Source: GWB2-37-7 sp942492835 | GTDB taxonomy: Bacteria > Bacillota > Clostridia > Lutisporales > Lutisporaceae | DNA: 64,000 nucleotides | NCBI GenBank assembly: GCA_942492835.1 | Contig: OW818645.1 | Coordinates: forward strand, 2,542,001 to 2,606,000 | Reading direction: 5' to 3' | Position numbers and translations under genes: made by a program | Notes under the pieces: generated by a model | What the model was told of the DNA's origin: nothing | Seen by the model: only the letters and a program-made list of their open reading frames with translations | Databases searched by the model: none | In this document: positions 9,543-19,467 of the stretch, piece by piece | Numbering within the stretch: the stretch's first letter is position 1 | Layout of the letters: each line of letters opens with the position of its first letter

Positions 9543-9543
9543 A

Positions 9544-9599
9544 AATGGAGTTAAACACATATGGAAAAATTCATTGTGTTTAACTCCATTACTTTTTTC
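9544..9599 (+). terminator. Terminator of the ABC exporter operon
   Basis: Perfect 16-bp stem (9544-9559 with 9575-9590), 15-nt loop, then a T-rich tail. Confidence 0.8.
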
Positions 9600-9847
9600 T
9601 CGAACATTTATAAGATTAACTTTTATTATGAAACCATACCTTTTTGATAATAATTTTGCTTCTATATAAAAACATCCTTTTCAAAATTTCTATGAAGATT
9701 TAATTTAAAATCACATAAGTCTCTTATAATATGTTAAAATCAGATTTGGGAATAAAAGCTTCATAGAGTCAAGATTGACTTAATAATAATAAATAGCAAT
9801 TTACATAAAACTTAAATTCACAACTTAAGAGAAGAGGTAATATAAAA

Positions 9848-10651
9848 ATGGACTTTAATAATGTAATTTTTGCATTTGGTTTAACATTATTAGCAGGCTT
9901 GTCAACAGGGATTGGCAGCATACTTGCCTTTTTTACAAAAAGAACAAATACAAAGGTGCTTTCAATAGCCCTTGGATTTTCAGCAGGAGTAATGATATAT
10001 GTATCAATGATAGAACTGTTCTCACAAGCAAAGGTTGCATTGGTAGCAGCTTTAGGGAATGCAGGAGGTTCATGGACTACTGTTGGAGCATTCTTTGGAG
10101 GAATCTTTTTAATAGCACTTATAGATAAATTTGTTCCGACAATTGAGAATCCTCATGAATTGCGGAAGGTTGAGGATATAGATTCAAATGTTGACAATAG
10201 TAAACTTATGCGACTAGGATTATTTACCGCACTTGCTATTGCCATACATAATTTTCCTGAAGGGCTTGCTACAATTACTTCTGCAATTAGTAATCCTAAA
10301 CTTGGTATGGCTATAGCATTTGCTATTGCTATACATAATATTCCTGAAGGAATTGCAGTTTCTATACCGATTTATTTTGCTACAGGTGATAAGAAAAAAG
10401 CGTTTAAACTATCCTTTCTCTCGGGCTTATCTGAACCTGTAGGAGCACTAGTAGGGTATTTGTTTCTATTAAGATTCAATAATGATATCATGCTTGGAGT
10501 ATTGTTAGCTGCTGTGGCAGGAATTATGATATATATTTCACTGGATGAGCTTTTACCAACAGCAAGAGAGTATGGAGAAGAGCATCTTTCAATTTATGGT
10601 TTAATAGCAGGGATGATGGTAATGGCAGTGAGCCTGCTGCTATTTATTTGA
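9848..10651 (+). CDS. zupT: ZIP family metal transporter (ZupT-like)
   Basis: Membrane transporter for zinc and other divalent cations, 267 aa with about eight helices. The two metal-binding helix signatures are clear: HNFPEGLAT and HNIPEGIAV, and SGLSEPVGA follows. These are characteristic of the ZupT (GufA) branch of ZIP proteins. The ATG at 9848 follows AGAAGAGG. It converges closely with the TetR regulator gene (two bases between stops), but no shared regulation can be shown. Confidence 0.9.
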   Translation: MDFNNVIFAFGLTLLAGLSTGIGSILAFFTKRTNTKVLSIALGFSAGVMIYVSMIELFSQAKVALVAALGNAGGSWTTVGAFFGGIFLIALIDKFVPTIENPHELRKVEDIDSNVDNSKLMRLGLFTALAIAIHNFPEGLATITSAISNPKLGMAIAFAIAIHNIPEGIAVSIPIYFATGDKKKAFKLSFLSGLSEPVGALVGYLFLLRFNNDIMLGVLLAAVAGIMIYISLDELLPTAREYGEEHLSIYGLIAGMMVMAVSLLLFI

Positions 10652-10653
10652 TA

Positions 10654-11241
10654 TTAATAATATATGAAACTTAATGGGCCTCTGAACATTGTATTGCTCA
10701 TTAAGTTTGTTAACTCTTCTGCAGATAACTTCATACTTGTCTCAAGCCAATAAACAATAATCCCAACATTGGCAGACACGATATATTCAATCAAATAGTC
10801 ACCATATTCTGCTGACTTATTCTCAACTCTTAAATTATCTAAAAACTTGGTTTTTGCAATGTGTTTAATTTTTTTTAAAAATGAAGGAGAACCATTTGCA
10901 CCCAAAAATGCCTTGAAATATTTACTTCTTTCACTAATGTACTCTAGACCTTGTACTAAAAAAGGCTTAATGGTATTTATATTGCTATTAATTGCGACAA
11001 GCTCTTTAATTTTGCTGATATGCTTGTCTAAACCAGAAATTAATTCATCCTCAACATCATCTAGCAGATCATATATATCTTGATAGTGAATGTAGAAAGT
11101 ACCTCTGTTTAGACCTGCTTTATCGGTAATTTCTCTTATGCGGATGCTATCAATACTTCTGTTTATATATAAATCAATAAATTCATCCTTAATAACTTGT
11201 TTGGTATGCACAACCTTAGCAGATTCAAGCTCTATAACCAA
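10654..11241 (-). CDS. TetR family transcriptional regulator
   Basis: 195-aa regulator with an N-terminal TetR helix-turn-helix (residues about 10-60; REITDKAGLNRGTFYIHYQD is the recognition region) and a divergent C-terminal ligand domain resembling the YfiR-like C-terminal type. The start is a TTG with AGGTGA seven bases before it. It is divergent from the dehydratase activase gene, and the 220-bp spacer has a perfect 21-bp inverted repeat (11374-11394) that would suit its binding. It probably represses that gene and itself; the inducer is unknown. Confidence 0.85.
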   Translation of the reverse strand: MVIELESAKVVHTKQVIKDEFIDLYINRSIDSIRIREITDKAGLNRGTFYIHYQDIYDLLDDVEDELISGLDKHISKIKELVAINSNINTIKPFLVQGLEYISERSKYFKAFLGANGSPSFLKKIKHIAKTKFLDNLRVENKSAEYGDYLIEYIVSANVGIIVYWLETSMKLSAEELTNLMSNTMFRGPLSFIYY

Positions 11242-11373
11242 TTATAATCACCTGTTTTCTATCAATTTTATTTTTTATCTCAAGGCGGGAAAATAACTAT
11301 TTAACAATGAAATCAACAAAAATATAAAAATTGTTCATCTTATTATTATATATTAGTAATATAATTGTAGTAT

Positions 11374-11394
11374 AAATCAACAAGGTGTTGATTT
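11374..11394. promoter_or_regulatory. Inverted repeat, candidate TetR operator
   Basis: AAATCAACA (11374-11382), three spacer bases, TGTTGATTT (11386-11394): a perfect 9-bp inverted repeat. It lies just downstream of a TATAAT hexamer (11360-11365) in the divergent spacer. A further half site AAATCAACA is at 11310-11318. Confidence 0.55.
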
Positions 11395-11400
11395 CAATAA

Positions 11401-11439
11401 TATATATCGCACTATACAATTTATATTTATAAAATAGCG
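11401..11439 (+). repeat. Upstream element shared with hydA, copy 2
   Basis: Matches 1199-1237 at 34 of 39 positions. Here it ends 23 bp before the activase start codon and directly follows the candidate TetR operator. Confidence 0.5.
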
Positions 11440-11462
11440 TAAAGGTTTTGGGGGTCACAGTA

Positions 11463-14400
11463 ATGGCGAATCTATTTCATATTGGGATTGATGTTGGTTC
11501 TACAACTGTCAAGGTAGTTGTATTAGACGATAACCTGAAGTTGGTATATAGCAGATACCAAAGGCATTTATCCGATATAAAAGGAACACTAGAAGAAGTT
11601 CTTCTCGAAGCTTATGAGAAATTCAAAGATGATAGAGCAACTATAATAATAACAGGTTCTGGAGGAATGTCCTTAGCAAAATTTTTGGGAGTTCCTTTCC
11701 TTCAAGAAGTTATAGCAGGTACAAAGGCTATACAAACCTACTATCCACAAACTGATGTTGTGATTGAACTTGGCGGAGAAGATGCCAAGATTATGTATCT
11801 AAATGGTGGTATAGACCAAAGAATGAATGGAACCTGTGCAGGCGGTACAGGCTCTTTTATAGACCAAATGGCAACGCTTCTCCAGACTGATGCCATAGGT
11901 TTAAATGAACTAGCAAAAAGCTACAAAACAATTTATCCTATTGCTGCAAGATGTGGAGTTTTTGCGAAGACTGATATACAGCCATTGCTAAATGAAGGTG
12001 CTGCAAAAGAGGACATAGCTGTGTCTGTGCTTCAGGCTGTGGTAATACAGACCATAAGCGGCTTAGCCTGTGGAAGACCTATTAGAGGTAGAGTAGCGTT
12101 TTTGGGAGGGCCTTTATTCTTTTTATCAGAGCTTAGGAAGAGATTTATTGAGACTCTAGGCTTAAAGAAGGATCAGATAATATTTCCGGAGAATTCTCAA
12201 CTTTATATTGCAATTGGAGCAGCTTTATCATCAGTGGGAAATAAAAATACTGCCTTTGGTGCATTATATAACAAGTTAAAAGATGTAGATAGTATTTCTC
12301 ATGGAGAAACAAACAGGCTAGCATCACTTTTTAAGAGTAAAGGGGATTATGAGGAGTTTAGAGCAAGACATAGAAACCATTCTGTGCCACAAAGAGAACT
12401 TTCAAGCTTTGAAGGCAAATGCTACCTAGGCATAGATGCAGGCTCTACTACTACAAAGGCAGCACTTATTAATGATACTGGAGAAATACTTTATACATAC
12501 TACGGAAGCAATGAGGGCAGTCCGCTTAAATCTACGGTCAGAATTCTAAAAGAGCTTTATAGTATTATGCCACCCAAGGCAAAGCTTGTGAATTCTACAG
12601 TAACAGGTTATGGGGAAGCACTTTTAAAGACTGCGCTTAAAATAGATATTGGTGAGATTGAGACTGTAGCACACTATAAGGCGGCTGGATTTTTCTGCCC
12701 TGGTGTGGATTTTATATTAGATATTGGCGGACAGGATATGAAATGTCTCAAAATAAAGGATGGAGTAATAGAAAGTATACTCTTGAATGAAGCTTGCTCT
12801 TCTGGTTGCGGATCTTTCCTGGAAACCTTTGCCAAGTCTCTAGATATAGGTATAGAAGATTTTGCAGAGCAGGCATTGTTTGCAGAGAGTCCTGTAGATT
12901 TAGGCTCAAGATGTACGGTTTTTATGAACTCAAGAGTAAAGCAAGCACAAAAGGAAGGCGCAACTGTAGGTGAAATATCAGCAGGATTGTCATATTCCGT
13001 AATAAAGAATGCTTTGTTTAAGGTTATCAAGGTGAGAAATCCAAAAGAACTGGGAGAAAAGGTTGTTGTACAGGGTGGAACCTTCTACAATGATGCAGTA
13101 TTAAGGAGCTTTGAGCTATTATCAGAAAGAGAAGTTATAAGACCTGATATCGCAGGCATTATGGGTGCATTTGGTGCAGCCTTGATTGCCCAAGAAAGAT
13201 ATCAAGAAGGTAATAGTACTCAAATATTAAGTGAAGAGCAGTTAAATAATCTAGATGTCCAAACTGGAATGTCAAGATGTGGACTCTGTGCAAACAACTG
13301 TTTACTGACTATTAGTAGATTTGGAAATGGTGGGAAGCACGTTTCAGGCAACAGGTGTGAAAGGGGAGCAGGGGGAGATACACAAAAAAATAAGATTCCT
13401 AATTTATTTAAACAAAAGTATAAACGACTTTTTAGCTATACATCTTTAGACAATTTAGATGCAAAAAGAGGAGTAATAGGGATACCAAGAGTATTAAACA
13501 TGTATGAGGATTATCCCTTCTGGTTTACCTTTTTTACAGAGCTGGGTTTTAGGGTGGAGCTGTCTTCTAGATCCACCAAGCAGGTTTATGAAAAGGGAAT
13601 AGAGACAATGCCCTCGGAGTCCGTATGCTATCCCGCTAAGCTAGTCCATGGGCATATAATGGAGCTAATAGAAAGGGGTATTGATGTTATCTTTTACCCT
13701 TGCATTGCTAGTGAGGTAAAGGAACAGAAAAAGGCAGACAATCATTTTAACTGCCCCATAGTAACATCATATCCAGAAGTAATAAAGAACAACATGGATA
13801 TACTCAGAGAAAAGGATATACTATTTCTTAAGCCATTTTTACCTTTTGATGATAAAAAAAGATTGGCGAAAAGATTATTTGAAGAATTAAAGATATTTAA
13901 AATCTCAGAAAGAGAAGTATGTGAAGCTGCTGACAAGGGATGGCAGGAGCAAGAAAGCTTCAAGAGCTATATGCGTAAGGCAGGAGAGGATACGCTAAAG
14001 ACAATAAAGGAGTCGGGGATAAAGGGAATAGTGCTGGCTGGAAGACCATATCATATTGATCCTGAGATAAATCATGGAATACCAGATTTAATTAATGGTC
14101 TTGGAATGGCTGTGTTTACAGAGGATTCAATTGCTCATTTAGGTGAAGTAGAAAGACCTCTTAGAATAATTGATCAATGGACATATCACTCAAGACTATA
14201 TGCAGCAGCAAGCTTTGTAGCTACACAACAGGATTTGGAGTTAGTACAGCTAAATTCCTTTGGTTGTGGCTTGGATGCTGTAACAACAGATCAGGTGCAA
14301 GAAATATTAAATGGAAATTCTAAGATATATACAACACTAAAAATCGATGAGGGAAACAATCTAGGAGCAGCTAGAATAAGACTTCGTTCACTAAAGGCTG

Positions 14401-15725
14401 CAATTTCAGAAAGAGAGAAGAATGGATTTAAGCATAAGAAGATAGATAATAAATATAAAAGAGTAATATTTACAAAGGACATGAAAAAGAAACATACAAT
14501 ATTGTCACCGCAGATGTCTCCTATACATTTTGAATTTGTGGAAGAGGCGTTTAAATATTCGGGCTATAACATTGTTGTACTTCCATCAGTAGACAAAAAA
14601 GCAGTAGATGAAGGACTAAAATATGTTAATAATGATGCCTGTTATCCTGCAATACTTGTTATAGGTCAACTTATAGAGGCATTAAAGTCTGGAGTTTATG
14701 ATCTTGATACTACCTCTGTAATTATCTCTCAGACAGGTGGAGGATGCAGAGCTACAAACTATATCGGCTTCTTGAAAAAAGCATTAAAGGATGCAGGATA
14801 TGAAAAGATACCTATATTATCCCTAAATGCATTTGGACTGGAGAAAAACCCGGGCTTCAAGCTATCTATGCCATTGTTCAATAGGGCATTGATGGGGATG
14901 GTATATGGCGATTTGCTTATGAAGGTTTTGTATAGAACAAGACCCTATGAAAAAATAAATGGCTCTGCGAACCAATTATATAGAAAATGGATAGAAAAGT
15001 GTAAAGAAGATTTGCACTCAGCAAACAGAAATGTCTATAAAAGCAATATATGGGACATAGTTAGAGACTTTGATGAACTGGAGTTAAAAAATGAGGTAAA
15101 GCCAAAAGTAGGATTAGTTGGAGAAATATTGGTAAAGTTTCACCCTACTGCCAATAATAGTATAGTTGACATTGTTGAATCTGAGGGAGCAGAAGCTGTA
15201 ATGCCCGATCTGGTTGATTTCTTCCTATACAGTACCTATGGTATGATATACAAAAGCAAATATTTATCAGGAAGTAAAACATCAAGAATTGCAGCAGAAG
15301 CTATAATAGCGGCAATAGAGTTTTATAGGAAAGACTATAAGGAAGCTGTAGCGAAAAGCAAGAGATTCACTTCACCAAAGTCTATAAAGGAAATAGCCAA
15401 CGGAGCTTCATCTGTCGTTGATTTAGGACATCAGACGGGAGAAGGCTGGTTTTTGACAGGAGAAATGGTAGAGTTAATTGAGAGCGGAGTCAAGAACATA
15501 GTATGTATGCAGCCCTTTGCATGTCTTCCAAATCACGTGACGGGAAAAGGCATGATGAAGGAATTGAAGAGAATCTATCCCGGAACTAATATAGTTGCCA
15601 TAGATTATGACCCAGGAGCTAGTGAAGTAAATCAATTAAATAGGATAAAGCTTATGATGTCAGCGGCATTTGAGAATTTGGATGAGATTAAGGAATCAGA
15701 AGCGATAGATGAAAAGCTTGGTTAG
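11463..15725 (+). CDS. Giant 2-hydroxyacyl-CoA dehydratase activase-like protein
   Basis: 1420-aa protein. It carries two ASKHA/BadF-type ATPase modules: IGIDVGSTTVKVVVLD near residue 8, and LGIDAGSTTTKAALI near residue 325 with ILDIGGQDMKCL and the [4Fe-4S]-binding region ACSSGCGSF. A DUF2229-type region (IGIPRVLNMYEDYPFW) and a HgdB-like C-terminal half with many Cys follow (FYPC, NDACYPAIL, SQTGGGCRATNYIGF). Known activases of this family use ATP to inject a low-potential electron into 2-hydroxyacyl-CoA dehydratases or benzoyl-CoA reductases. Here activase and dehydratase-like modules are on one chain, an arrangement common in Clostridia whose substrate I do not know. The ATG at 11463 is preferred over the upstream TTG at 11448. 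Confidence 0.85.
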   Translation: MANLFHIGIDVGSTTVKVVVLDDNLKLVYSRYQRHLSDIKGTLEEVLLEAYEKFKDDRATIIITGSGGMSLAKFLGVPFLQEVIAGTKAIQTYYPQTDVVIELGGEDAKIMYLNGGIDQRMNGTCAGGTGSFIDQMATLLQTDAIGLNELAKSYKTIYPIAARCGVFAKTDIQPLLNEGAAKEDIAVSVLQAVVIQTISGLACGRPIRGRVAFLGGPLFFLSELRKRFIETLGLKKDQIIFPENSQLYIAIGAALSSVGNKNTAFGALYNKLKDVDSISHGETNRLASLFKSKGDYEEFRARHRNHSVPQRELSSFEGKCYLGIDAGSTTTKAALINDTGEILYTYYGSNEGSPLKSTVRILKELYSIMPPKAKLVNSTVTGYGEALLKTALKIDIGEIETVAHYKAAGFFCPGVDFILDIGGQDMKCLKIKDGVIESILLNEACSSGCGSFLETFAKSLDIGIEDFAEQALFAESPVDLGSRCTVFMNSRVKQAQKEGATVGEISAGLSYSVIKNALFKVIKVRNPKELGEKVVVQGGTFYNDAVLRSFELLSEREVIRPDIAGIMGAFGAALIAQERYQEGNSTQILSEEQLNNLDVQTGMSRCGLCANNCLLTISRFGNGGKHVSGNRCERGAGGDTQKNKIPNLFKQKYKRLFSYTSLDNLDAKRGVIGIPRVLNMYEDYPFWFTFFTELGFRVELSSRSTKQVYEKGIETMPSESVCYPAKLVHGHIMELIERGIDVIFYPCIASEVKEQKKADNHFNCPIVTSYPEVIKNNMDILREKDILFLKPFLPFDDKKRLAKRLFEELKIFKISEREVCEAADKGWQEQESFKSYMRKAGEDTLKTIKESGIKGIVLAGRPYHIDPEINHGIPDLINGLGMAVFTEDSIAHLGEVERPLRIIDQWTYHSRLYAAASFVATQQDLELVQLNSFGCGLDAVTTDQVQEILNGNSKIYTTLKIDEGNNLGAARIRLRSLKAAISEREKNGFKHKKIDNKYKRVIFTKDMKKKHTILSPQMSPIHFEFVEEAFKYSGYNIVVLPSVDKKAVDEGLKYVNNDACYPAILVIGQLIEALKSGVYDLDTTSVIISQTGGGCRATNYIGFLKKALKDAGYEKIPILSLNAFGLEKNPGFKLSMPLFNRALMGMVYGDLLMKVLYRTRPYEKINGSANQLYRKWIEKCKEDLHSANRNVYKSNIWDIVRDFDELELKNEVKPKVGLVGEILVKFHPTANNSIVDIVESEGAEAVMPDLVDFFLYSTYGMIYKSKYLSGSKTSRIAAEAIIAAIEFYRKDYKEAVAKSKRFTSPKSIKEIANGASSVVDLGHQTGEGWFLTGEMVELIESGVKNIVCMQPFACLPNHVTGKGMMKELKRIYPGTNIVAIDYDPGASEVNQLNRIKLMMSAAFENLDEIKESEAIDEKLG

Positions 15726-15747
15726 GGATGACAAACAGGTCATCCCT
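15724..15747. terminator. Hairpin at converging gene ends
   Basis: AGGGATGAC (15724-15732) and GTCATCCCT (15739-15747) form a 9-bp stem with a 6-nt loop that spans both stop codons. There is no strong T-tract, so terminator function is uncertain. Confidence 0.4.
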
Positions 15748-16487
15748 TAGTTATCAGGATATTTGTAACAGCTAAGAGCAAGAAGAACTATTGCTGGTGT
15801 ATAAAAAATCCATATAAGACTATTTGCCAGCAACCACATAGTACCGCTATCAAGTATAGTATCCAGTCCTACAAAAATGTCACAGCAGTAAAAGCAGAGC
15901 ATACCTATGGCTATCATTTTTGAATTGGTTTTGGAATATAGAGCCAAGATGAAATTTGCTATTGCAATCCACAAGGATATGCTCAGCATAGTCCAGTAGA
16001 AAACAGCAATTATTGATAAAGAACGGTAATTATCGAAGGGATATAGAAGGATTACTGTAGCTGTAATTATGCTTGTAAGAATAATTGCTAAAAGAGCCAA
16101 AACTACCTTATGCCTTGTAGCTGACATAGCAAGCTTACCTAACAAACCCTTGCTATGTCTTATAATCAGCAAGTATTGGCAAAGTAAAAAGGCTATTACT
16201 GCAAAGGCAGGATTTGCTGCTACGAAAAAATATTCACCAATACATATTACTAAGAATACATACTTCATAAGCCTATTGTCTTTTTGACTTAGGCTATCCT
16301 TTCCTGACAGCCATACTAGAGCTGTAGCAAGTATTACATTTATTCTATTTATTAAGTAGCTTGGATATAGCTTGTATAAATCATAATGTCCTAGAAATCT
16401 TGAAAAGTCCAATAATATAGTGAAGATGCTTATAGAAACAATTGCGGTTAAGATGGTGATAATTAGAAATCTCTTATTTTTTGACAT
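15747..16487 (-). CDS. Polytopic membrane protein, possibly YhhN/TMEM86-like
   Basis: 246-aa integral membrane protein with about seven or eight hydrophobic helices. The ATG at 16487 follows GGAGAG; an in-frame TTG 12 nt upstream overlaps that site. Two stretches, CIGEYFFVAANPAFAVIAF and AIGMLCFYCCDIFVGLD, recall the lysoplasmalogenase (YhhN) family, in which a similar acidic residue sits in the helix after GxLLF. The likeness is weak and I do not assign an activity. It stands alone between a converging neighbour and a divergent cupin gene. Confidence 0.5.
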   Translation of the reverse strand: MSKNKRFLIITILTAIVSISIFTILLDFSRFLGHYDLYKLYPSYLINRINVILATALVWLSGKDSLSQKDNRLMKYVFLVICIGEYFFVAANPAFAVIAFLLCQYLLIIRHSKGLLGKLAMSATRHKVVLALLAIILTSIITATVILLYPFDNYRSLSIIAVFYWTMLSISLWIAIANFILALYSKTNSKMIAIGMLCFYCCDIFVGLDTILDSGTMWLLANSLIWIFYTPAIVLLALSCYKYPDN

Positions 16488-16603
16488 TTTACTCTCCAAT
16501 TACATAACTTTTAATATATTCTACTTAATATATTAAAAGTTATGTGTAAAGAACTCAAAAAAAGCATAAGCTAGAGAAAATGAACATTGAAGGAGATGAT
16601 TTA

Positions 16604-16948
16604 TTGGATATCAAGGATATAAACGAGAGTATTGTATTTCATGACAAAACCTTTACTAAGAGGATATTAACAGCAAATAGCCATATTCTTTGTTTCGTGC
16701 TAAATTTAAAACCAGGTCAAGCATTACCTGTACACAAGCATGAAAACGCATCCTTAGTTATGCATGTTTTATCAGGCAGTGGTGAAATTCAGATTAATGA
16801 TGAAGTGGAAAAGCTCGTCAAGGGTTCAGTGGTTTCAGCAAAAGGAGAGGATGACTTTAGTATCCCCACAGTAAATGAGGATATGTCTATATTTATAATT
16901 ATTAGCCCAAATCCATCAAATGAAGCATATTCTAAAAGTATTGGTTAA
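16604..16948 (+). CDS. Small cupin-domain protein
   Basis: Single-domain cupin of 114 aa. The metal-site motif 1 is PVHKHENASLVMHVLSGSGE, matching G(X)5HXH(X)3,4E(X)6G loosely: two His are present and the Glu is replaced. Start chosen at TTG 16604, eight bases after AAGGAG; the upstream ATG at 16580 precedes that site. Such small cupins bind metals or small ligands and often act as sensors or isomerases. Nothing in the context narrows this. Confidence 0.7.
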   Translation: MDIKDINESIVFHDKTFTKRILTANSHILCFVLNLKPGQALPVHKHENASLVMHVLSGSGEIQINDEVEKLVKGSVVSAKGEDDFSIPTVNEDMSIFIIISPNPSNEAYSKSIG

Positions 16949-17006
16949 AGCTAAGGAATACTCGTCGGCAGCCCGCAACTATGGTAAAATATATTAATAA
17001 TATTAT

Positions 17007-17049
17007 AAAATCCTAGAATACTAAATTAATATTCTAGGATTTTAATTTT
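17007..17049 (+). terminator. Terminator of the cupin gene
   Basis: 14-bp perfect stem (17007-17020 with 17030-17043), 9-nt loop, then AATTTTT. Confidence 0.8.
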
Positions 17050-17182
17050 TCATTATATCATCTTATTGGCTATTTATTACTTACAAATGTATATCCAATT
17101 TTGAATAAAGTCGACAATATAATGCGTTTTGTTTTTATAGAAGTAACTTTTAGTTTATATAAAATGGAAAGAGGTAAAAAGA

Positions 17183-19183
17183 ATGAAAGGTTATATGGGA
17201 AAGGTGCTCTTTGTTGACTTGACAACAAAAGAGATAAAAGAACAGAAAATAGATGATGAAGTATATGAGAAGCTGCTGTCTGGCGTAGGTCTTGGGGCAT
17301 ATATGCTTTATAATAATATACCTAGAGGGGCTGAACCCTTGGGACCTGACAATGTACTGGGATTTGTAAGCGGACTTTTAACCGGAACAGGAAGTGTAAT
17401 GACAGGAAGATGGATGGTGGTATGCAAATCCCCCCTTACAGGAGGGTGGGGAGATGCAAACTGTGGGGGAACACTTTCTCCTGCAATCAAGCATTGTGGA
17501 TATGACGGTATATTCTTTAAGGGTATTTCAGAGAATCCAGTGTACTTATATGTTGATAATACAGGAGCAGAGCTTAGAGATGCAGCACATGTATGGGGTA
17601 AGGATGCTGTAGAAGCGGAGGAAATCTTAAAAATAGAGAGTAGTAATGGTAAGAAGAAGCCGTCTGTAGCAGTTATAGGGGAAGCGGCAGAGAAGCTTTC
17701 CCTTATTTCGGGAATTTGCAATGACAAAGGACGAATAGCAGCACGCTCAGGGGTAGGCGCGGTAATGGGCTCGAAAAGGCTTAAGGCTTTGGTGTTGGCA
17801 GGCTCCATAGCAATCAAATGTGATAATCCTGAAACTGTCAAAAGCATAAGCAAGGAGTTCACTGCAAAAATAAGAAATGCAAAGCTGCCTAGCATAGTAA
17901 AGGGTAATATGCTTCCATTTGTGAGTAAAGTAATGTCAAAGGGAAAGACATACTCTCCAGGCGATGGAATAATGAGTGCATATATGATGAAAAAGTGGGG
18001 GACTACATTTACAAATACTTTTGGTTTGCCCAATGGTGATTGTCCGGTTAAAAACTGGGGAGGCTCTGTTGTAGACTATAATAAGTCCTACTACAAAAAC
18101 GTCAATCCTGATAAAATAATAAAAAGAGAAGAAAAAAAGTATTACTGCTACTCTTGTGTAATCGGTTGTGGAGGCGTATGCAACATACAGGATATTGCAA
18201 AGGGCGAGTTTACTAATACACATAAGCCAGAATATGAAACAGTAAATGCCTTTGGTGCATTGCTTATGAATAAGGATTTGGATACCATATTCTATATAAA
18301 TGAAATATTAAACAGAGCAGGTATGGACAGCATATCAGCAGGTAATACGGTAGCATATGCTATAGAATGCTATGAAAATGGTATACTGACTAAGGAAGAT
18401 ACTGACGGACTTGAGATTAATTGGGGTAATGCAGATGCAATTGTTAAGCTTGTTAAAAAGATGATTGCCAGAGAAGGCATTGGAGATATACTGGCAGATG
18501 GAGTAAAGCAAGCGGTAAAAAAAATAGGCAAAGGCTCAGAAAGGTATGCTATGCATGCAGGAGGGCAAGAACCAGGCATGCATGATCCTAGAATAGATCC
18601 TATGATGGGAATACATTATTCTGTTGACCCAACCCCTGGACGGCATACTATAGGCTCAGACACGTACTATAATTATATGCAGCTATGGCAATATGTGACC
18701 TGGGCACCAAAGGTGAAGAATAGAACTCTAAAGGAAGAGCAATACGCTGCATCAGAAACAGTGGCATTGAAATCAGTAGCAGGAAGCTGCTATAAACAGC
18801 TGGTAGACGGCATCGGAGGTTGTATATTTGCTATGATAACAGGGGCTCAGCATTGGAGAGTATTTGATTATCTAAATGCAGCCACAGGCTGGAACAAGAC
18901 ACCAGATGAATATATGGAAATAGGTAAACGTATGCAGACCTTGAGACAAATGTTTAATATTAGAGAAGGAATCGACCCTGTAAGCTTTAAGCTGCATGAT
19001 AGACTAGCAGGTGTACCACCTCTAAAGGAGGGTGCAAATGCAGGAAAGACTTTGCCTATGCTTGATATGATGAAAGGACACTGGAATACTTTTGGTTGGG
19101 ATCGTGAAACAGGAATTCCTACCTCAGATACAATTCAGGAGCTTGGACTGGAAAAGTTGATAAATTATCTGCCTCAGATATAA
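17183..19183 (+). CDS. aor: Tungsten-dependent aldehyde:ferredoxin oxidoreductase
   Basis: 666-aa cytoplasmic enzyme of the AOR family, oxidising aldehydes to acids (or the reverse) with ferredoxin, using tungsto-bispterin and one [4Fe-4S] cluster. Family marks: N-terminal GKVLFVDLTTKEI, KSPLTGGWGDANCGG, the cluster motif CYSCVIGCGGVC (CxxCxxxC), and a downstream DGIGGCIFA with the fourth Cys. The ATG at 17183 follows AAAGAGG. A MoaD-like gene follows 11 bp after its stop, a common partner supplying pterin-cofactor sulfur. This AOR subclass is broad, and the natural aldehyde is not known. Confidence 0.88.
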   Translation: MKGYMGKVLFVDLTTKEIKEQKIDDEVYEKLLSGVGLGAYMLYNNIPRGAEPLGPDNVLGFVSGLLTGTGSVMTGRWMVVCKSPLTGGWGDANCGGTLSPAIKHCGYDGIFFKGISENPVYLYVDNTGAELRDAAHVWGKDAVEAEEILKIESSNGKKKPSVAVIGEAAEKLSLISGICNDKGRIAARSGVGAVMGSKRLKALVLAGSIAIKCDNPETVKSISKEFTAKIRNAKLPSIVKGNMLPFVSKVMSKGKTYSPGDGIMSAYMMKKWGTTFTNTFGLPNGDCPVKNWGGSVVDYNKSYYKNVNPDKIIKREEKKYYCYSCVIGCGGVCNIQDIAKGEFTNTHKPEYETVNAFGALLMNKDLDTIFYINEILNRAGMDSISAGNTVAYAIECYENGILTKEDTDGLEINWGNADAIVKLVKKMIAREGIGDILADGVKQAVKKIGKGSERYAMHAGGQEPGMHDPRIDPMMGIHYSVDPTPGRHTIGSDTYYNYMQLWQYVTWAPKVKNRTLKEEQYAASETVALKSVAGSCYKQLVDGIGGCIFAMITGAQHWRVFDYLNAATGWNKTPDEYMEIGKRMQTLRQMFNIREGIDPVSFKLHDRLAGVPPLKEGANAGKTLPMLDMMKGHWNTFGWDRETGIPTSDTIQELGLEKLINYLPQI

Positions 19184-19194
19184 GGAGTAGCAAT

Positions 19195-19428
19195 ATGCGA
19201 GTAAAAGTTTATCCCGGATCCTTTTGCGATACAAAAGTTTTAGATGAAGATGGGTTTATAGAGCTTGAAGAAGGTGCAGTGCTAAGTGATGTTCTAAAAA
19301 GGCTAAAATATCCCTTGCCACTAAAGCTGATAGGGCTGTATACCGTTAATTATAAAAAGGTCAAGCTGAATACATATCTAAAGGATGGAGACATAATAAG
19401 CATAATAGCCCCTATGGCTGGGGGATAA
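19195..19428 (+). CDS. MoaD/ThiS-like small sulfur carrier
   Basis: 77-aa beta-grasp protein ending in MAGG, the diglycine tail that is adenylated and thiocarboxylated in MoaD/ThiS proteins. AAGGAG precedes its ATG. Its place directly after aor suggests a dedicated sulfur carrier for the tungstopterin cofactor of that enzyme; this is inferred from position. Confidence 0.8.
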   Translation: MRVKVYPGSFCDTKVLDEDGFIELEEGAVLSDVLKRLKYPLPLKLIGLYTVNYKKVKLNTYLKDGDIISIIAPMAGG

Positions 19429-19467
19429 GTAAGATGTTGCGAATATCATTTTTAGGAGGTTTTTGAT

